Below the pieces are notes generated by a model that saw only the letters and a list, made by a program, of their open reading frames with translations, was not told the DNA's origin and did no database searches. From Eubacterium sp. (GTDB lineage Bacteria; Bacillota; Clostridia; Peptostreptococcales; Anaerovoracaceae), in NCBI GenBank assembly GCA_017419895.1, contig JAFOKI010000089.1, positions 1-5,610 on the forward strand: a stretch of DNA of 5,610 bases, in the 5' to 3' direction. Shown piece after piece: positions 5,122 through 5,610 of the stretch. The position numbers and the translations under genes were made by a program. The stretch's first letter is position 1. Each line of letters starts with the position of its first letter.

Positions 5122-5610
5122 TTATCCGCGGAATTCCTGCAGGAGCGCTGCGAGAGTTTCGACATCTTCTTTTTCGATACCGTAATGCGTCACGAATCTG
5201 ACTACATTGCCGGTCGGATCCCCGATGATTATACCGCGCTCGATGAGCCACGGCTTGAGGTCCGTAAGGTTTTCCCAATCGAACGATGCGAATACCATAT
5301 TGATCTGGACGCTTTCCATGTCGACGGTCACGCCGGGGATATCCGAAATCAAATGTGCGAGCAGTTTGGCGTTGTCGTGATCGTCCGCGAGGCGCTTTGT
5401 CATATCGGTGAGCGCGAGGATCCCGGCTGCCGCAAGGATGCCGGTCTGGCGCATTCCGCCGCCTACCATCTTACGGTTTTTTCTGGCGCGGGCGATGAAT
5501 TCCTTGCTTCCGGCGATCACGCTGCCGACAGGTGCGCATAGCCCCTTAGACAGGCAGCAAGACACGCTGTCGACACATTCCGTTAGTTCCCTGACGTCGA
5601 CGCCAAGCGC
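5122..5610 (-). CDS. ltaE: Low-specificity L-threonine aldolase, C-terminal part (partial)
   Basis: A PLP-dependent fold-type I enzyme that splits L-threonine or L-allo-threonine into glycine and acetaldehyde. The visible 162 residues run from the right edge to TAA at 5122-5124. Motifs are VDSVSCCLSKGLCAPVGS, with the PLP-binding Lys codon at 5545-5547, and RKMVGGGMRQTGILAAAG, both diagnostic for the family. The C-terminal small domain ends with NVVRFVTHYGIEKEDVE. The GTG at 5563-5565 could be taken for a start, but the frame stays open and conserved upstream (ALGVDVRELTECVDS) to base 5610, so the true start lies beyond the window. The family's usual length is about 340 residues, so roughly half is missing. 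It converges on the shared terminator and is not part of the peptide operon. Cys18 and Cys19 (counted from the edge) replace the more usual Phe-Cys before the active site. Confidence 0.94.
   Translation of the reverse strand, partial: ALGVDVRELTECVDSVSCCLSKGLCAPVGSVIAGSKEFIARARKNRKMVGGGMRQTGILAAAGILALTDMTKRLADDHDNAKLLAHLISDIPGVTVDMESVQINMVFASFDWENLTDLKPWLIERGIIIGDPTGNVVRFVTHYGIEKEDVETLAALLQEFRG

Noticed and set aside
5077..5541. Open + strand frame of 154 codons starting inside the terminator
   Set aside because: It is antisense to the threonine aldolase, whose active-site motifs are clear, and it begins within the terminator loop.
5563..5565. GTG as the start of the threonine aldolase
   Set aside because: The frame remains open and family-like up to the window edge, and a start here would cut the protein just before its PLP-lysine motif.

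Overview
The window most likely comes from a chromosome or contig of an anaerobic Firmicute of the class Clostridia (a gut- or rumen-type organism is plausible). The grounds are the style of the genes: strong GGGAG-type ribosome binding sites, a TTG start, short peptides with a 'MEKY.KP..EV' leader, and a radical SAM/SPASM peptide maturase. Base composition is moderate. No taxonomic marker is present, so this is an inference.

Layout on the + strand: (1) 1-185, the 3' end of an unrecognised gene; (2) 223-324 and 343-456, two tiny genes of 33 and 37 codons, which are a tandem duplication with near-identical N-terminal 'leaders' and completely different C-terminal 'cores'; (3) 457-559, a 103-nt gap with a strong hairpin; (4) 560-1933, a radical SAM/SPASM enzyme starting at TTG; (5) 1949-2209, a PqqD-like peptide-binding protein; (6) 2209-3783, a fusion of an S24/S26 signal-peptidase-like domain to a nucleotidyltransferase-fold domain (NTP_transf_5 type); (7) 3822-5048, a mandelate racemase/enolase-superfamily protein, probably an acid-sugar dehydratase; (8) 5066-5099, a terminator hairpin that can serve both strands. 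On the - strand, converging on that terminator, 5122-5610 is the C-terminal part of a low-specificity L-threonine aldolase that runs off the right edge.

Items 2-6 form a compact gene cluster for a ribosomally synthesised, post-translationally modified peptide (RiPP). In the inferred pathway, the PqqD-like protein holds the common leader of the two precursors, and the radical SAM/SPASM enzyme modifies the core. The cytosolic Ser/His peptidase-like domain may remove the leader. The fused nucleotidyltransferase domain has no assigned role; it might tailor the peptide or protect the host. No dedicated exporter is visible in the window. Only the second precursor has cysteines in its core (a CC...C pattern), so the two products must differ chemically. 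The exact family combination, the divergent cores, the unusual SPASM spacing and the peptidase-nucleotidyltransferase fusion make this the part of the window most likely to be undescribed. The racemase-family and aldolase genes look like ordinary metabolic neighbours.
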